Of a stretch of 64,000 nucleotides of DNA, positions 6,770-16,317 are shown one piece after another. This DNA is from Myxococcales bacterium (lineage in GTDB: Bacteria > Myxococcota_A > Polyangia > Palsa-1104 > JAEUJZ01): positions 1 through 64,000 of the forward strand of contig JAEUJZ010000023.1 of NCBI GenBank assembly GCA_016794505.1, written 5' to 3'. Made by a program: the position numbers and the translations under genes. The notes under the pieces are model-generated. The model was not told the DNA's origin, did not search any database, and was given only the letters and a program-made list of their open reading frames with translations. Within the stretch, counting starts at the first letter, position 1. Each line of letters starts with the position of its first letter.

Positions 6770-9700
6770 TTACTTCGGGGGGGCCTGGACGGGGAGCGGG
6801 GGCTTCTGCTGCGGCTTCTGGACGGGGCTGCCGGCGGGTGCGGGCTTCTTGCCGCGGCCCGCGCCACGGGGAGCCGGCGTCCAGGTGACGCAGGGGGCGC
6901 TCTGGGTGAGGCCGGTCTTGGCATCGACGATCAAGAACTCGGTGCGGCGGTTGGCCTGGCGGCCTTCGGCGGTCTGGTTGGTGGCGATGGGGCAGCTATC
7001 GCCATAGCCTTCGCTGCTGACGCGGGCGCCAGGAATGCCGTGCATGACCAGGTAGTGCGCGACGCTGGCCGCGCGGTCTTTCGAGAGCTGCAGGTTGCCG
7101 CCAGGGGCGTTGAAGGGCACGGCGTCGGTGTGGCCTTCGATGCGCAGCCGCATCTCGGGATGGGCCTTCAGGATCAGGACGACCTCATCGAGCAGGTGAT
7201 GCGAGTCGAGCTGGATCTTGGCCTTGGCGGTCTCGAAGTGAATGACGTTGCCCTTGAGGTTCAGGCGCTTGTCTTCGACGACGATCTGGGTCTTGATGAA
7301 GCGGGCCTTGAGGCGCGTATCGCTGCGCGCAAGCATGGTGCAGGCCTCGGTACCGCTGCAGGCGCCTTCCCATCCCGAAAACAGCGAGCCCGGACTGGCC
7401 AGGGCGCGGAAGTGGATCTCTTGCTCGACGCGGAAGCTGGCGCTGCAGACCTTGCCGCAGGCGATGCCGCTGGGCTCGGACAGCACTTCGCCCTGGCCTT
7501 CGCCGTCCTTTTCGACGGTGACGGTGATGCGGCGCTCTTCGGCTTGGGCGAACTCGGCGCGGATCGACGTCGGGCCGCGCAGGATGACGACGCAGTCGTC
7601 GGTGCCGCTGCACGGTCCCGACCAGCCAACAAAGCGCGAGGTGGCGGTGGGCAGGGCCCTAAAGACGATCTGGCTGCCGAGCTTGAAGTCGGCCGAGCAG
7701 GCCTGGCCGCAGTCGATGCCGCCGGGCAGCGAGGTGACGAGGCCGGCGCCACTGCCCGCCTTTTCGACGAGGATGGGCGCGGTGGTCGGCTTGGGTGGCT
7801 CGCTGACCTTTTCGCGCTCCATCGGGGCATAGCCGACGCTGGCAAAGAAGCGGAACTTGGGCGAGCCGGGGGCGTCGGTAAAGCCCATGCCGGTGCCGAG
7901 GTTGAGCTGAAAGCCCGAGCGATGCGCCCAGCGCCCGCCGACGTGGCCCTCAAGGGGCGAATAGATCGGCCCGCCGGGCTCGGTGGCGATGCTGGTGCCG
8001 CCGGCAAACTCGCCCATCAGGCCAAAGCCCTCGGGCAGCGGCACATACATGCCCAGGCCATAGCGGACCTGGCTGCTGATGCGCAGGTTGCGCACGACCT
8101 GATCCGACGTGCGGCCCAGAAAGCCGAGGTTGAGCGCGATGATGGCGCCGCCGAGCGAGCGGTAATCCAGGGCGAAGCGCGGCTCGATGCCATAGGCGTC
8201 GTCCCCGCGAAACTGCTTGCCATCGCCGCTTGGAAAGGTGAACTGCGGCGCGAAGGCCAGGCCCAGGCCGCTCTTGCTGTTGTTGATCAGGCGGACCTTG
8301 CCGACGACGCGGACATCGCCCAGGCCATAGCTGGCGGGGGGCATGGGGACATCGGCGGCCGGCGTCGCGCGGTCGAAGTCCTGATAAAGAACGACGGGCA
8401 GATCCAGGCCAAGCTGCAGCCAGCGCGTCAGCGCAATGCCGCCGATCATGTGCAGCGTGGTGATGTGGCGAACGGTCTCGGCCAGGGTCTGGCCGCTGGG
8501 GTTGTCGATCAGGCGCAGCGGGCGATGGCCGTACTCGATAAGGCCGCTGAGGATGGGGCGAAAGCGCTGGCCGGTGCGGCTGCCTTCCACGGTGATGATG
8601 TTTTCGCCGCCGATGGCGGGGCGAAAGGTCTGGGTGTTGACGGACAGGTCCGCGCGGGCGCTGGGCAAGGCCAGGCCCAGGCTGGCGATGATGAGCAGCG
8701 AGCGCATGCCGCGCAGACCGCGGCGCAGGCGCAGTCCGATCAGCATCAAGAAGAGCAGCGCGGCGGCGATGGCGAGCGGGCTGGCATGCGAGCGATCGGC
8801 GAAGGCTCCGCCGGCACTGCAGCCACCGACATAGCGCCAGTCTTGGATCGGCGTCTGGCACGAGCGCAGGGTCAGGTTGCAGACGTCGCCGGATGCGCAG
8901 TCGGCATCGGACAGACACTGGACGCAGCTGCCTTCGTGGCAGATGCGGGTCTTGCCGCTGCAGATGCGGCAGTCGGGACCGCAGTGATCGGGGACGTTGC
9001 ACACCTGACACAGACCCTCGGGCGGGGTGGGGCCCCAGTCCTTGACGCAGTAGTTGCCTTTGCCGCAGGTGGCGTCGCTGGAACACTCGGTGCAAGACGG
9101 CGCGGCGCCCGCGCGGGCGGTGTATAGCTCGGTGTTGACGAACAGGTTGGGGCGGGGCGAGCCGAGCAGCGTAAAGCCCAGGTCGCGCAGGTTGGTGAGC
9201 CGGGTGTTTTCGGGGACGAAGATGTCGGACTGCGAGAGCTCAAGCACGGCGTTGCTGCCGTTTTGGTAATAGACGAGCTCGATGGGATACAGGCCGCTTT
9301 GGCCGTACTGCACCTGGCGAATGCGGCGCGATGCGATGCGCTGATCGAGGTCGGGCACGGTGACCAGCGCGCCGCCGATGGACAGGCGGGCGCCGTCGTC
9401 GGCAAAGATGCCCAGGGTGCGCTGCAGGCCAGCGGCGTCGGGGGCGTCGATGTTGATGTAGCCGCGCAGGCGAACGACGAAGTTGCGATCGTTGCCGGGC
9501 GGCGACGCGCCGGGGTTGTCGCTGTAGGGGAACAAGACGTCTTCGGGAAAGTCGCCGATGGCGACGGGCTCGTTGTTCTTGAAGTTGACGCGCGAAAAGA
9601 CGGTGCTGGTGCGGGCGTCTTCGGTGACGCGGGACGAGGTCTTGTTCAGCGTGCCCAGGGCTTCATCGACGCTGGAATAGGGCACCTGGCCAATCGCCGG

Positions 9701-9874
9701 ATCCTGGACGTGGACCACGGTGGCGCACAGACCATCGCCGACATCCTTGCGCGGCGTGGCAACCTTGGCCTGCGACGAAATGGCCAGCGGCTGTGCCGTG
9801 GCCGCTGCGGACATCAAGAGCAGGCCGGGCAGAAGCGCCGAGATCAGCCAGCGGAACTGGATGTTGCCAGACAT
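6770..9874 (-). CDS. TraA/TraB-like fused protein: PA14 + Cys-rich + anchor, then signal + beta-barrel + OmpA
   Basis: 1034 residues from an ATG with a strong ribosome site (AAAGGAG, 8 bp away). Order: signal peptide 1-27; PA14-type domain about 50-230 (IFADDGARLSIGG); Cys-rich region 258-340 with about 18 Cys; GGCSAGG at 350-356, then a hydrophobic helix (365-382) and RLRRGLR, a MYXO-CTERM-like sorting signal; directly fused at 390 is a second perfect signal peptide (MRSLLIIASLGLALPSARA then D). A beta-barrel-like region (about 410-690), two Cys-containing InlB-type repeats (FVGWSGPCSGTDDC, LFSGWEGACSGTEAC), an OmpA peptidoglycan-binding domain (LRIEGHTDAVPF) and a Pro/Lys tail follow. In Myxococcus, TraA (PA14, Cys-rich, MYXO-CTERM) and TraB (barrel plus OmpA) are separate genes for outer-membrane exchange. 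The match to that pair is inference from architecture only. Confidence 0.85.
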   Translation of the reverse strand: MSGNIQFRWLISALLPGLLLMSAAATAQPLAISSQAKVATPRKDVGDGLCATVVHVQDPAIGQVPYSSVDEALGTLNKTSSRVTEDARTSTVFSRVNFKNNEPVAIGDFPEDVLFPYSDNPGASPPGNDRNFVVRLRGYINIDAPDAAGLQRTLGIFADDGARLSIGGALVTVPDLDQRIASRRIRQVQYGQSGLYPIELVYYQNGSNAVLELSQSDIFVPENTRLTNLRDLGFTLLGSPRPNLFVNTELYTARAGAAPSCTECSSDATCGKGNYCVKDWGPTPPEGLCQVCNVPDHCGPDCRICSGKTRICHEGSCVQCLSDADCASGDVCNLTLRSCQTPIQDWRYVGGCSAGGAFADRSHASPLAIAAALLFLMLIGLRLRRGLRGMRSLLIIASLGLALPSARADLSVNTQTFRPAIGGENIITVEGSRTGQRFRPILSGLIEYGHRPLRLIDNPSGQTLAETVRHITTLHMIGGIALTRWLQLGLDLPVVLYQDFDRATPAADVPMPPASYGLGDVRVVGKVRLINNSKSGLGLAFAPQFTFPSGDGKQFRGDDAYGIEPRFALDYRSLGGAIIALNLGFLGRTSDQVVRNLRISSQVRYGLGMYVPLPEGFGLMGEFAGGTSIATEPGGPIYSPLEGHVGGRWAHRSGFQLNLGTGMGFTDAPGSPKFRFFASVGYAPMEREKVSEPPKPTTAPILVEKAGSGAGLVTSLPGGIDCGQACSADFKLGSQIVFRALPTATSRFVGWSGPCSGTDDCVVILRGPTSIRAEFAQAEERRITVTVEKDGEGQGEVLSEPSGIACGKVCSASFRVEQEIHFRALASPGSLFSGWEGACSGTEACTMLARSDTRLKARFIKTQIVVEDKRLNLKGNVIHFETAKAKIQLDSHHLLDEVVLILKAHPEMRLRIEGHTDAVPFNAPGGNLQLSKDRAASVAHYLVMHGIPGARVSSEGYGDSCPIATNQTAEGRQANRRTEFLIVDAKTGLTQSAPCVTWTPAPRGAGRGKKPAPAGSPVQKPQQKPPLPVQAPPK

Positions 9875-10152
9875 GTGAATGGCTCCTTTGATCGGCGGAA
9901 CCATCGCAAAGAGCATACCGAGCGCGGTCGGGAGACATCCGACGCAGACCCCATGCAGGGTCTTTGCGGCAGATCTCGACGAGAGCGTCGCGATGGCCGC
10001 CACACAACGAGCCGGTGGGCGCTTTGGCACGCATGAGGCCTGCGCGCACAGGCCGCACCGGGCCACGCAAACCTTACGGGGCGGATGCGGCTGCCGCGAA
10101 AATTGTGCGGAATGCGAAGACCGCGGTGCCAGACCCAGAGAACGGCGCGGGC
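9875..10152. other. Intergenic region upstream of the TraA/TraB-like gene
   Basis: About 280 bp between the histidine kinase stop and the start of the large fused gene, both on the minus strand. It holds the leader and ribosome site (AAAGGAG) of the fused gene. The reading frame of the fused gene stays open upstream, but lacks a signal peptide there. No clear promoter hexamers, hairpin or small gene could be supported. Confidence 0.5.
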
Positions 10153-12387
10153 TTAGGATGAGGAATCGCTGGCCACGTCACTGCGCGGGAGCTCGCGGGC
10201 CGAGCGGGGCAGGCTGAAGCGAAAGATGGTCTTGCCACCGGGCATGCTCTCGGCCTGGACGCGACCGCCGTGCGCTTCGATCAGTTGCTGCACGATGTAC
10301 AGGCCCAAGCCGACGCCTTTGATGTGGCGCTGGCTTTCTTTGCCGACGCGATGAAAGCGCTGAAACAGGTGCGGCAGGTCTTCGGGGGCGATGCCGGGAC
10401 CTTGATTGATGACGGCGACGACCAGCTCAAGCTCGCGCAGGGCGATGTCGATCTCGATGGGCGTCTCGGCGGTGCCGTATTTGATGGCGTTGCTGAGCAG
10501 GTTGTCGAGCACCTGCATGATGCGATCGGCATCGACATCGACGAAGGGCAGGCCGGCAGGGATGCGCACCTCGAACGCGCGATCGGGGGCCTCGGCGGCC
10601 ATGCGCTCGATGCTGACGTGGACCAGGCTGCCTAGATCGACGGGCTGACGCACGAGCTTTAGCTGCCGCGCTTCCAGGCGCGACAGATCGAGCAGGTCGT
10701 TGATCATGCGGTTTAGGCGCCGCGCCGACGCGGTGATCTGTTCGACGGGGCGGCCGACATCGGCGCCGTCCTTTTTCTTGCGCGCGATGAGCTGGGCGTT
10801 GAGCGCGATCGCATTGAGCGGCTGCCGGAGATCGTGGGCGATGACGGCGTTCCATTCGGCGCGCAGGCGATCGAGCTGCTTTAAGACGGTGATGTCCTGG
10901 AACACGATGATGGCGCCGCGCACCGGCCCATCGTCTGCGCTGCGGATCGGCGCGGCATCGACGAGCACCGGCACGAACTCGCCGCACAGGCGCTGCAGGG
11001 ACAGCATCAGACCGGACAGGCGCTCGCCGCGCAGGGCTCGGGTGATGGGGTGCTGATCGTCTGGCAAGATGCCGCTGTCGTCGGCAAAGACCAAGGCAGG
11101 CGGCGGCGGGCTGCCCTCGGGCATGCCCAGCAAGTGCCGCGCGTGGCGGTTGAGATCGCAGCGCTCGCAGACCGCTTGATGACACAGCACGATGCCGACG
11201 GGGCACTGGGCCAGGACTTCATGCAGCCAGCGCAGCGACTCTTCGCGCTCGTGTTCGAGCTGCTTGCGGGCGCGGATGTCGCGCACGATGGCCTGCCAGC
11301 GACCGTCGGGCAGGATGTTGGCGCTGACTTCTGTGGGAAAGACGCTGCCGTCTTTGTGCCGCACCAGCCACTCGCCGCAGTGCGTGCCGCGCTCGATGAG
11401 CAGGCTCTGGCGGATGGCCTGCAGGCGCTCGACTTCCGAGGCAGCGACCAGGTCAAAGACGCCGCGGGCCAGGAACTCATCGCGCGGATAGCCGAACAAT
11501 TGGCAGGCGGCCGAGTTGACTTCGACCACGCCGCTGTCAACGTTGGCGACGATGATGGCATCGGGGGCGAGCTCAAGCATGGCGCGGAAGTGGGCTTCGG
11601 ACTGCTGCCGCGCGGCTTCGGCCCGTCGCTGCTCGCTGATGTCTTCGATCTGCGCGATGCGATACAGCAGGCGGCCTTGGGCATCGTAGACATTGGACAT
11701 GCTGAGGACGGCCTGCACGGCGTGCCCATCTTTGTGCAGGTAGCGCCTCTCGACTTTTGCGCTGGGCGCTGCGCGCTCATGGATGCGCTGCAGCGAGGCC
11801 AGATGCAGATCCCGATCCTCGGGATGCGTGATGTCGAGGAACGTGAGCGCTGATAGCTCCGCTGGGCTGTAGCCGAGCATGCGGCACAGGGCGTGGTTGG
11901 CGCGAAACAAGCGGCCCTGCGGATCAGCCAGCGCCATGCCGATGGGGGCTTCTTCAAACGTCAGCCGGAAGAGCTCTTCAGCGTCGCGCAGGGCGCGCTC
12001 GGCGGCCAAGCGGGACGAGATGTCGCGGACCGCCGCGGCCGTGAAGTGACCGAGCGGCGTGTCGACCGGGCTCAGCGTGATCTCGACGGGAATCAGCGAG
12101 CCATCGCGGTGGCGGGCCGACAGCGTAAGACCGTCGCCCATGGCACGAAAGCGCGGGCTCTGCACATAGCCCTGGTGCAGCTGAATATGCTTTTCGCGCT
12201 GCGCTTCCGGGACCAGGATGTCCAGCTTCTGCCCGACAAGCTCTTCTTCGGAATAGCCGAAAAGCGCCTGGCCCTTGGTGTTGACAAAGACGATCTCGCG
12301 CTGACCATTGACCAGGAGCAACGCGTCGGGGGCTGCCTCGGCAAGGCTGCGGGCCAGGGCGCCTTCTAACGGATGTCGGACTGGCAC
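10153..12387 (-). CDS. Soluble multi-PAS sensor histidine kinase
   Basis: 744 residues, no membrane segment, so a cytoplasmic sensor. Three well-formed PAS domains follow each other (about 10-125, 135-255, 262-380), each with the GYS/GYP and PEDR type motifs, and a fourth degenerate PAS-like segment (about 390-500) contains a CxxxxCxxC pattern (CHQAVCERCD). The dimerisation domain has the phospho-acceptor in VIAHDLRQPLNAIAL, and the ATPase domain has N-box DNLLSNAIKYG, G1 GPGIAPEDL and G2 GVGLGLYIV. It begins with a GTG codon (12385-12387), giving MPVRHPLEG directly before PAS 1. No response regulator is next to it, so its partner is elsewhere. PAS ligand (haem, flavin or other) cannot be told. 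Confidence 0.93.
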   Translation of the reverse strand: MPVRHPLEGALARSLAEAAPDALLLVNGQREIVFVNTKGQALFGYSEEELVGQKLDILVPEAQREKHIQLHQGYVQSPRFRAMGDGLTLSARHRDGSLIPVEITLSPVDTPLGHFTAAAVRDISSRLAAERALRDAEELFRLTFEEAPIGMALADPQGRLFRANHALCRMLGYSPAELSALTFLDITHPEDRDLHLASLQRIHERAAPSAKVERRYLHKDGHAVQAVLSMSNVYDAQGRLLYRIAQIEDISEQRRAEAARQQSEAHFRAMLELAPDAIIVANVDSGVVEVNSAACQLFGYPRDEFLARGVFDLVAASEVERLQAIRQSLLIERGTHCGEWLVRHKDGSVFPTEVSANILPDGRWQAIVRDIRARKQLEHEREESLRWLHEVLAQCPVGIVLCHQAVCERCDLNRHARHLLGMPEGSPPPPALVFADDSGILPDDQHPITRALRGERLSGLMLSLQRLCGEFVPVLVDAAPIRSADDGPVRGAIIVFQDITVLKQLDRLRAEWNAVIAHDLRQPLNAIALNAQLIARKKKDGADVGRPVEQITASARRLNRMINDLLDLSRLEARQLKLVRQPVDLGSLVHVSIERMAAEAPDRAFEVRIPAGLPFVDVDADRIMQVLDNLLSNAIKYGTAETPIEIDIALRELELVVAVINQGPGIAPEDLPHLFQRFHRVGKESQRHIKGVGLGLYIVQQLIEAHGGRVQAESMPGGKTIFRFSLPRSARELPRSDVASDSSS

Positions 12388-12496
12388 GCTTGCAGCGTAC
12401 GGATTCTAGGAAGGGAAGAAAAGCCCCAATTTCAGCAGCCATGGCCCTCGGTGCCGAAGCCGCAGAAGCGCTGTCAGAGGCAGGGGGCGGGCGCGA

Positions 12497-12931
12497 TTAC
12501 TTCGTCGCAAAGGCAGCGCGGTGCGACACGTTGAGGACGTAGAGCGTTGCCACATGATAAAGCAGCGTCAACCCGACCGTTGGCAAAAGGCCTGGGCCCG
12601 ATGACTGCCACAGCCAAGGGGTCAGCAGGGTGATGCCGATGCTCAGCCCAGCAAGGCCGCTGCCGAGCTTTCGTCCCAGCCGCTCGCTCTGTCGCAGATA
12701 GCCCATTCCCGTGGCGATCAGCAGCGCCACAGCCACAAGGGACAAAAGACCGTTCGCGCGCTGCAGAAACAGGCTGGGATACACCGTCGTCAAATACGAC
12801 GTGGTCAGCACCGAGCCGGGCTGTCCCGGCGCCACGAAGGGATTGAGGCCTGAAATGAAGTGGGGCCACGCCGATATGAAGTTGAGCACCGCAAGCAGGG
12901 TCAAGACCCTGGGACGCGGAGACAAAGCCAT
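12497..12931 (-). CDS. Small four-helix membrane protein
   Basis: 144 residues with four predicted membrane helices (about 10-30, 55-75, 90-110, 115-135) and short loops. ATG at 12931 is preferred over an upstream TTG because an AGG stands just before it. I recognise no catalytic motif or family. It lies between hemF and the histidine kinase on the same strand, with 53 and 109 bp gaps, so cotranscription is possible. Function unknown. Confidence 0.7.
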   Translation of the reverse strand: MALSPRPRVLTLLAVLNFISAWPHFISGLNPFVAPGQPGSVLTTSYLTTVYPSLFLQRANGLLSLVAVALLIATGMGYLRQSERLGRKLGSGLAGLSIGITLLTPWLWQSSGPGLLPTVGLTLLYHVATLYVLNVSHRAAFATK

Positions 12932-12984
12932 CCTGTAGTTTAGGCGCAAGCTTGCACCGCGTGGTGAACAAGCTGTAACGCGGC

Positions 12985-13956
12985 TTAGCTCTGCGCGGAT
13001 GCTTCGCCGAGCCAGTCGCGCGGACGCAGGAAGTCCGAAAGCGCGGCCTCGCGGCTGCCGGGTGCCGGACGGTAGTCGTACTGCCAGCGCACAAGCGACG
13101 GCAGCGACATCAGGATCGACTCGACACGGCCATCGGTCTTTAGGCCAAAGACGGTGCCGCGGTCATAGATCAGGTTGAACTCGACGTAGCGCCCGCGCCG
13201 GTATAGCTGAAACTGCCTCTCGGTCTCGCCATAGGGCTGGTTGTGGCGCGCTTTCACGATCGGCAGATACGCGGGCAAAAACGACGCGCCAGCATCGCGC
13301 CAGAAGGCGTGGTTCTTTGGAAGATCGTCGTGCAGATAGTCAAAGAACGTGCCGCCCACGCCGCGCGTCTCGCCGCGGTGCTTGAGGAAATAGTACTCGT
13401 CAGCCCAGGCCTTAAAGCGCGGGTAATACGTCGGGTCGTGCGCGTCGCAAGCCGCCTTGAGCGTGCGATGAAAGTGAACGATGTCCGAAAAGACCGGGTA
13501 ATACGGCGTCAGATCGGCGCCACCGCCAAACCAACCCACGCGACCGCGCCGCAAGAAGCGGAAGTTGGCGTGCGTCGTCGGAACGTATGGGTTTACAGGG
13601 TGCAGGACCAGCGAGATGCCGGTGGCATAAAACTCGATCCCATCGCCCGGCATGGTGTTGGCAAAGGCCGGATCGAGCTGACCAAAGACCTCGGACACGT
13701 TGACGCCGGCTTTTTCAAAGACCGCGCCGCCTTCCAGCACGCCGGATCGACCGCCGCCCCCGCCGGGCCGCTGCCACGTATCGAAACGAAAGCGCGCGGC
13801 GCTGCCGGCGCCTTGTTCCAGCGACTCCAGCGCGCTGCAGATCTGCTCTTGCAAGCTTTTGACATACGCGGCGGCCTGGCTGGAGATGGCTTCAAGCTGG
13901 GCTGCGTCGAGTTCTTTCCCGTCGGGGGCAACTGGATTTGTGCTCATGCTGGGCAT
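12985..13956 (-). CDS. hemF: Oxygen-dependent coproporphyrinogen III oxidase
   Basis: Converts coproporphyrinogen III to protoporphyrinogen IX by two oxidative decarboxylations using O2, a late step of haem synthesis in the cytoplasm. 323 residues, close to the usual 300-320. Signature segments are present: [32 protein letters not shown] and [14 protein letters not shown]. Presence of the O2-dependent enzyme rather than HemN implies aerobic life, at least facultatively. Start ATG at 13956, with a second ATG three codons in. It follows the AarF-type gene by 22 bp on the same strand, so the two are probably one transcript, which fits the known involvement of both in respiratory cofactors. Confidence 0.96.
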   Translation of the reverse strand: MPSMSTNPVAPDGKELDAAQLEAISSQAAAYVKSLQEQICSALESLEQGAGSAARFRFDTWQRPGGGGGRSGVLEGGAVFEKAGVNVSEVFGQLDPAFANTMPGDGIEFYATGISLVLHPVNPYVPTTHANFRFLRRGRVGWFGGGADLTPYYPVFSDIVHFHRTLKAACDAHDPTYYPRFKAWADEYYFLKHRGETRGVGGTFFDYLHDDLPKNHAFWRDAGASFLPAYLPIVKARHNQPYGETERQFQLYRRGRYVEFNLIYDRGTVFGLKTDGRVESILMSLPSLVRWQYDYRPAPGSREAALSDFLRPRDWLGEASAQS

Positions 13957-13978
13957 TTTGCCACAGGAAAATGAGCGG

Positions 13979-15373
13979 TTAGCTGTCCATCTGCATAAGC
14001 TCTGAGCCGATGGTCAGCAGCAGGCGCGGATCGGCAAACAAGTTCAGCGATGGAGCGAGCAGCCGCGCATAGCGATCGAAGTACAGAAGCTGACGCAGAA
14101 TCAGGATGAAGTCGTCGGGAAGCTGCACGCCGTGACGCTCCGAGACGCGCACCATCTTGCCCAAGACATAGGCATAGTCGATGTCGCCGAGCGTGCCGCG
14201 CATAAACGGGGCCAGCGCATCCTTTAGCTCGTGTGCGAAGGCTTCCCAGTCTTGGCTGGTGGTCTTGGCTGCGACGGCGCCCATCTCGGCCATGGTGCGG
14301 GCGACGCCGACGAAGTCACCGCTGGGAAACGCCAGGATGAAGCGCGCCACCTGCTGCCTGCGCTCGCGCGATAGACGACCGATGATGCCAAAGTCCAAAA
14401 AGCCGATGCGGCCATCGTCGAGCAGCATCAGGTTGCCGGCGTGAACATCGCCATGGAAAAAGCCATAGCGCACCAAGCACTGAAACCAGGCGTGCATGCC
14501 GGCGATGAGCTTGGCCTCGGCCTCTGCGGCGCTGATGCCGCGGGCGCGAATCGCTGCGACATCGTCGACGCGGATGCCGCGCAAGCGCTCCATGACCAGC
14601 ACCTCGGCCGTGCTCAGGCGATGCACGGGACGCGGCGCGCAGACATCGCTGCGACCTAGCTCGCGCATGATGCGATTGAACTCATCCATGCGCGTCGCTT
14701 CGCCGAGGAAGTCGAGCTCTTCATAGATATTGCGCTCGAACTGCTGTACGACGCCGCGCGGGTTGGCGTTGCGCACGCGCGGAAGCTGCTGCAGAAGATC
14801 GGCGCCAAAGCCCAGCATGCCGACGTCAGCGGCGACAAGCTGCCGCAGGTTGCTGCGCTGCACCTTGATCACCAAGTCGCATTCAACGCCGTCATCGTTG
14901 GTGCCCACTGCACCATAGACCTGCGCGATCGAGGCGGAAGCCAGCGGCGCGGCCTCGATGTGCTTAAACAGCGAGCGCGGCGGTACCGACAGCGTGCGGG
15001 TCAGGGTCGCTTCGACGATGGGCCAGGGCTCGGGGGGGACGCGATCCAGGCAGTGCTGAAACTCGCGGACATAGCGGTCGGGAAACAAGCCGCTCGACGA
15101 CGCGATGAGCTGACCAAACTTGATGTACGTCGGGCCCAGGCGTTCGAAGGCCTGCCGCAGCTCACTGGGTCCGGCGGCCAGCGTATCGCCGGCAAGATAG
15201 CGACGCAGATAGCGCCCCGCCGCCACCAGCAGCTGATACATCGTCACAAACGAGCGCCGCAGCGGCGGATGGCCATAAAACAGCGTGCTCAGCACGACGA
15301 TGAAGGCCAGGCCAGCCAGCCACAGCGCCAGGCTCCAGGGCATCCAAGCAGGGCTCTCGGTTGGTTGCACCAT
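13979..15373 (-). CDS. AarF/UbiB/ABC1 family protein kinase-like protein
   Basis: 464 residues of the ABC1/ADCK/UbiB family of atypical kinases, ATPases that support ubiquinone or menaquinone synthesis or lipid handling at the membrane. Seen: a hydrophobic N-terminal helix (about 15-35), the family KxGQ segment (TYIKFGQLI, about 85), Ala-rich nucleotide loop ([12 protein letters not shown]) instead of a Gly-rich loop, the catalytic [12 protein letters not shown] (about 310) and LDFGIIGRL (DFG). These are hallmark residues of the family. The C-terminal half is helical. Followed closely by hemF. Which quinone or lipid it serves is not visible. Confidence 0.92.
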   Translation of the reverse strand: MVQPTESPAWMPWSLALWLAGLAFIVVLSTLFYGHPPLRRSFVTMYQLLVAAGRYLRRYLAGDTLAAGPSELRQAFERLGPTYIKFGQLIASSSGLFPDRYVREFQHCLDRVPPEPWPIVEATLTRTLSVPPRSLFKHIEAAPLASASIAQVYGAVGTNDDGVECDLVIKVQRSNLRQLVAADVGMLGFGADLLQQLPRVRNANPRGVVQQFERNIYEELDFLGEATRMDEFNRIMRELGRSDVCAPRPVHRLSTAEVLVMERLRGIRVDDVAAIRARGISAAEAEAKLIAGMHAWFQCLVRYGFFHGDVHAGNLMLLDDGRIGFLDFGIIGRLSRERRQQVARFILAFPSGDFVGVARTMAEMGAVAAKTTSQDWEAFAHELKDALAPFMRGTLGDIDYAYVLGKMVRVSERHGVQLPDDFILILRQLLYFDRYARLLAPSLNLFADPRLLLTIGSELMQMDS

Positions 15374-15448
15374 GAAGGCAATCTAGCGGATTTGCGCCGA
15401 GGTGCCTACGCGCATCCAGGCGGCGAAGCTGCGTGATATGTTGATGCC

Positions 15449-16303
15449 GTGAACGCCAAGGAATTCGAGCAAGCGGTCCTTGAGCTCGCGATGACGACGA
15501 GAGCACCGCTCTCGCGGGCGAACATTTCGTTCTATACCGGGGTGCCCGCGCGCCAGGCTGAAAAGTGGCTCGATGAGCTCTTGCGCGATGCCATCGTCGA
15601 GATCGACACCGACGACGACGGCGAGATTGTCTACAACGTCACGGGCGCCAAGCGACCGGAAAACGGGGCCACCTCGCTGACGCGCTGTGGTGGCTGTCAG
15701 CGCGTCACGGGATCGGGCAGTCGCTGCGCTCACTGCGGCGAGTATCTGGACACTCGCTTGCGCGCCCTCAAAGCCGAGGTCGATCGCGAGCGCGGAGTCG
15801 GCAGCACAGCACCGCTTGCCCGACGAGCGTCCCCTGGAACAGGAAAAAGCTCGGGCGGACGGCGCGACTCGACGGACTCATCCGACCTGAGCCCGCTGCG
15901 CCCCCTGGACACGGCGCGGCTTCTTTCGCAGTTCGAGCGCTTCCGCCGCGATCTCAGAAAGCCCGCGGTGGCCGACGAAAAGAACGTCGTCGTCGCTGGA
16001 GTGCTGGGGCTGTTTGGTCCGCTGGGCTGGTTTTATGCCGGCTCGCAGCGCGAAGCGGGCATCGCCTTGGTCGCGGTGCTCATCGCCGCCAAGCTCTTGC
16101 CGCTGTTTGTGTTCGTGCCCTTGGTCACGCTGTTGGCGCCGCTTTCCGCCCTGGTCAGCGTGCTGTACGCCTGGCAGTACAACCGCACGGGAGAGCGCAC
16201 CGACCTGTTCTTAGAGCCGCGCTCGCCCAGCCATCCCGACGCCGATGAAGACCAGGACACCGGCCCCACGAGTCGGCGCCCCCGTCGCCCTGGTCGGCGG
16301 TAG
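15449..16303 (+). CDS. Winged-helix/zinc-ribbon protein with two membrane helices
   Basis: 284 residues. The N-terminal 65 residues look like a small helix-turn-helix (RANISFYTGVPARQAEKWL). Next comes a zinc ribbon of four Cys (RCGGCQ and RCAHCGE), a Ser/Arg-rich low-complexity linker (about 110-150), and two adjacent hydrophobic helices (about 185-235), with an Asp/Arg-rich tail. The start is GTG at 15449; an upstream ATG pair reaches a stop, so this is the only sensible start. The combination suggests a membrane-tethered sensor or regulator, as found in several Myxococcota genes of unknown role. It opens a run of + strand genes and overlaps none. Confidence 0.75.
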   Translation: MNAKEFEQAVLELAMTTRAPLSRANISFYTGVPARQAEKWLDELLRDAIVEIDTDDDGEIVYNVTGAKRPENGATSLTRCGGCQRVTGSGSRCAHCGEYLDTRLRALKAEVDRERGVGSTAPLARRASPGTGKSSGGRRDSTDSSDLSPLRPLDTARLLSQFERFRRDLRKPAVADEKNVVVAGVLGLFGPLGWFYAGSQREAGIALVAVLIAAKLLPLFVFVPLVTLLAPLSALVSVLYAWQYNRTGERTDLFLEPRSPSHPDADEDQDTGPTSRRPRRPGRR

Positions 16304-16317
16304 CGAGTGCAGGTCCC

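Noticed and set aside
8700..8710. Frameshift or missing stop as reason for the TraA/TraB-like fusion
   Set aside because: I looked for TGA, TAG or TAA in the other frames close to the junction and saw none that would create a natural end, and the second signal peptide is in the same frame. A sequencing error cannot be excluded, but the sequence as given supports one frame.
7040..9127. A 695-codon plus-strand frame opposite the TraA/TraB-like gene
   Set aside because: It is the complement of a gene with signal peptide, ribosome site and domain motifs. Its product is an Ala/Gly/Asp-rich string with no motif, typical of a shadow frame in high-GC DNA.
12378..12392. TGGCACG near 12378 as a sigma-54 promoter
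   Set aside because: The TGGCAC and TTGC elements are too close together (two bases instead of about five), and the site lies at the start codon of the histidine kinase gene on the opposite strand.
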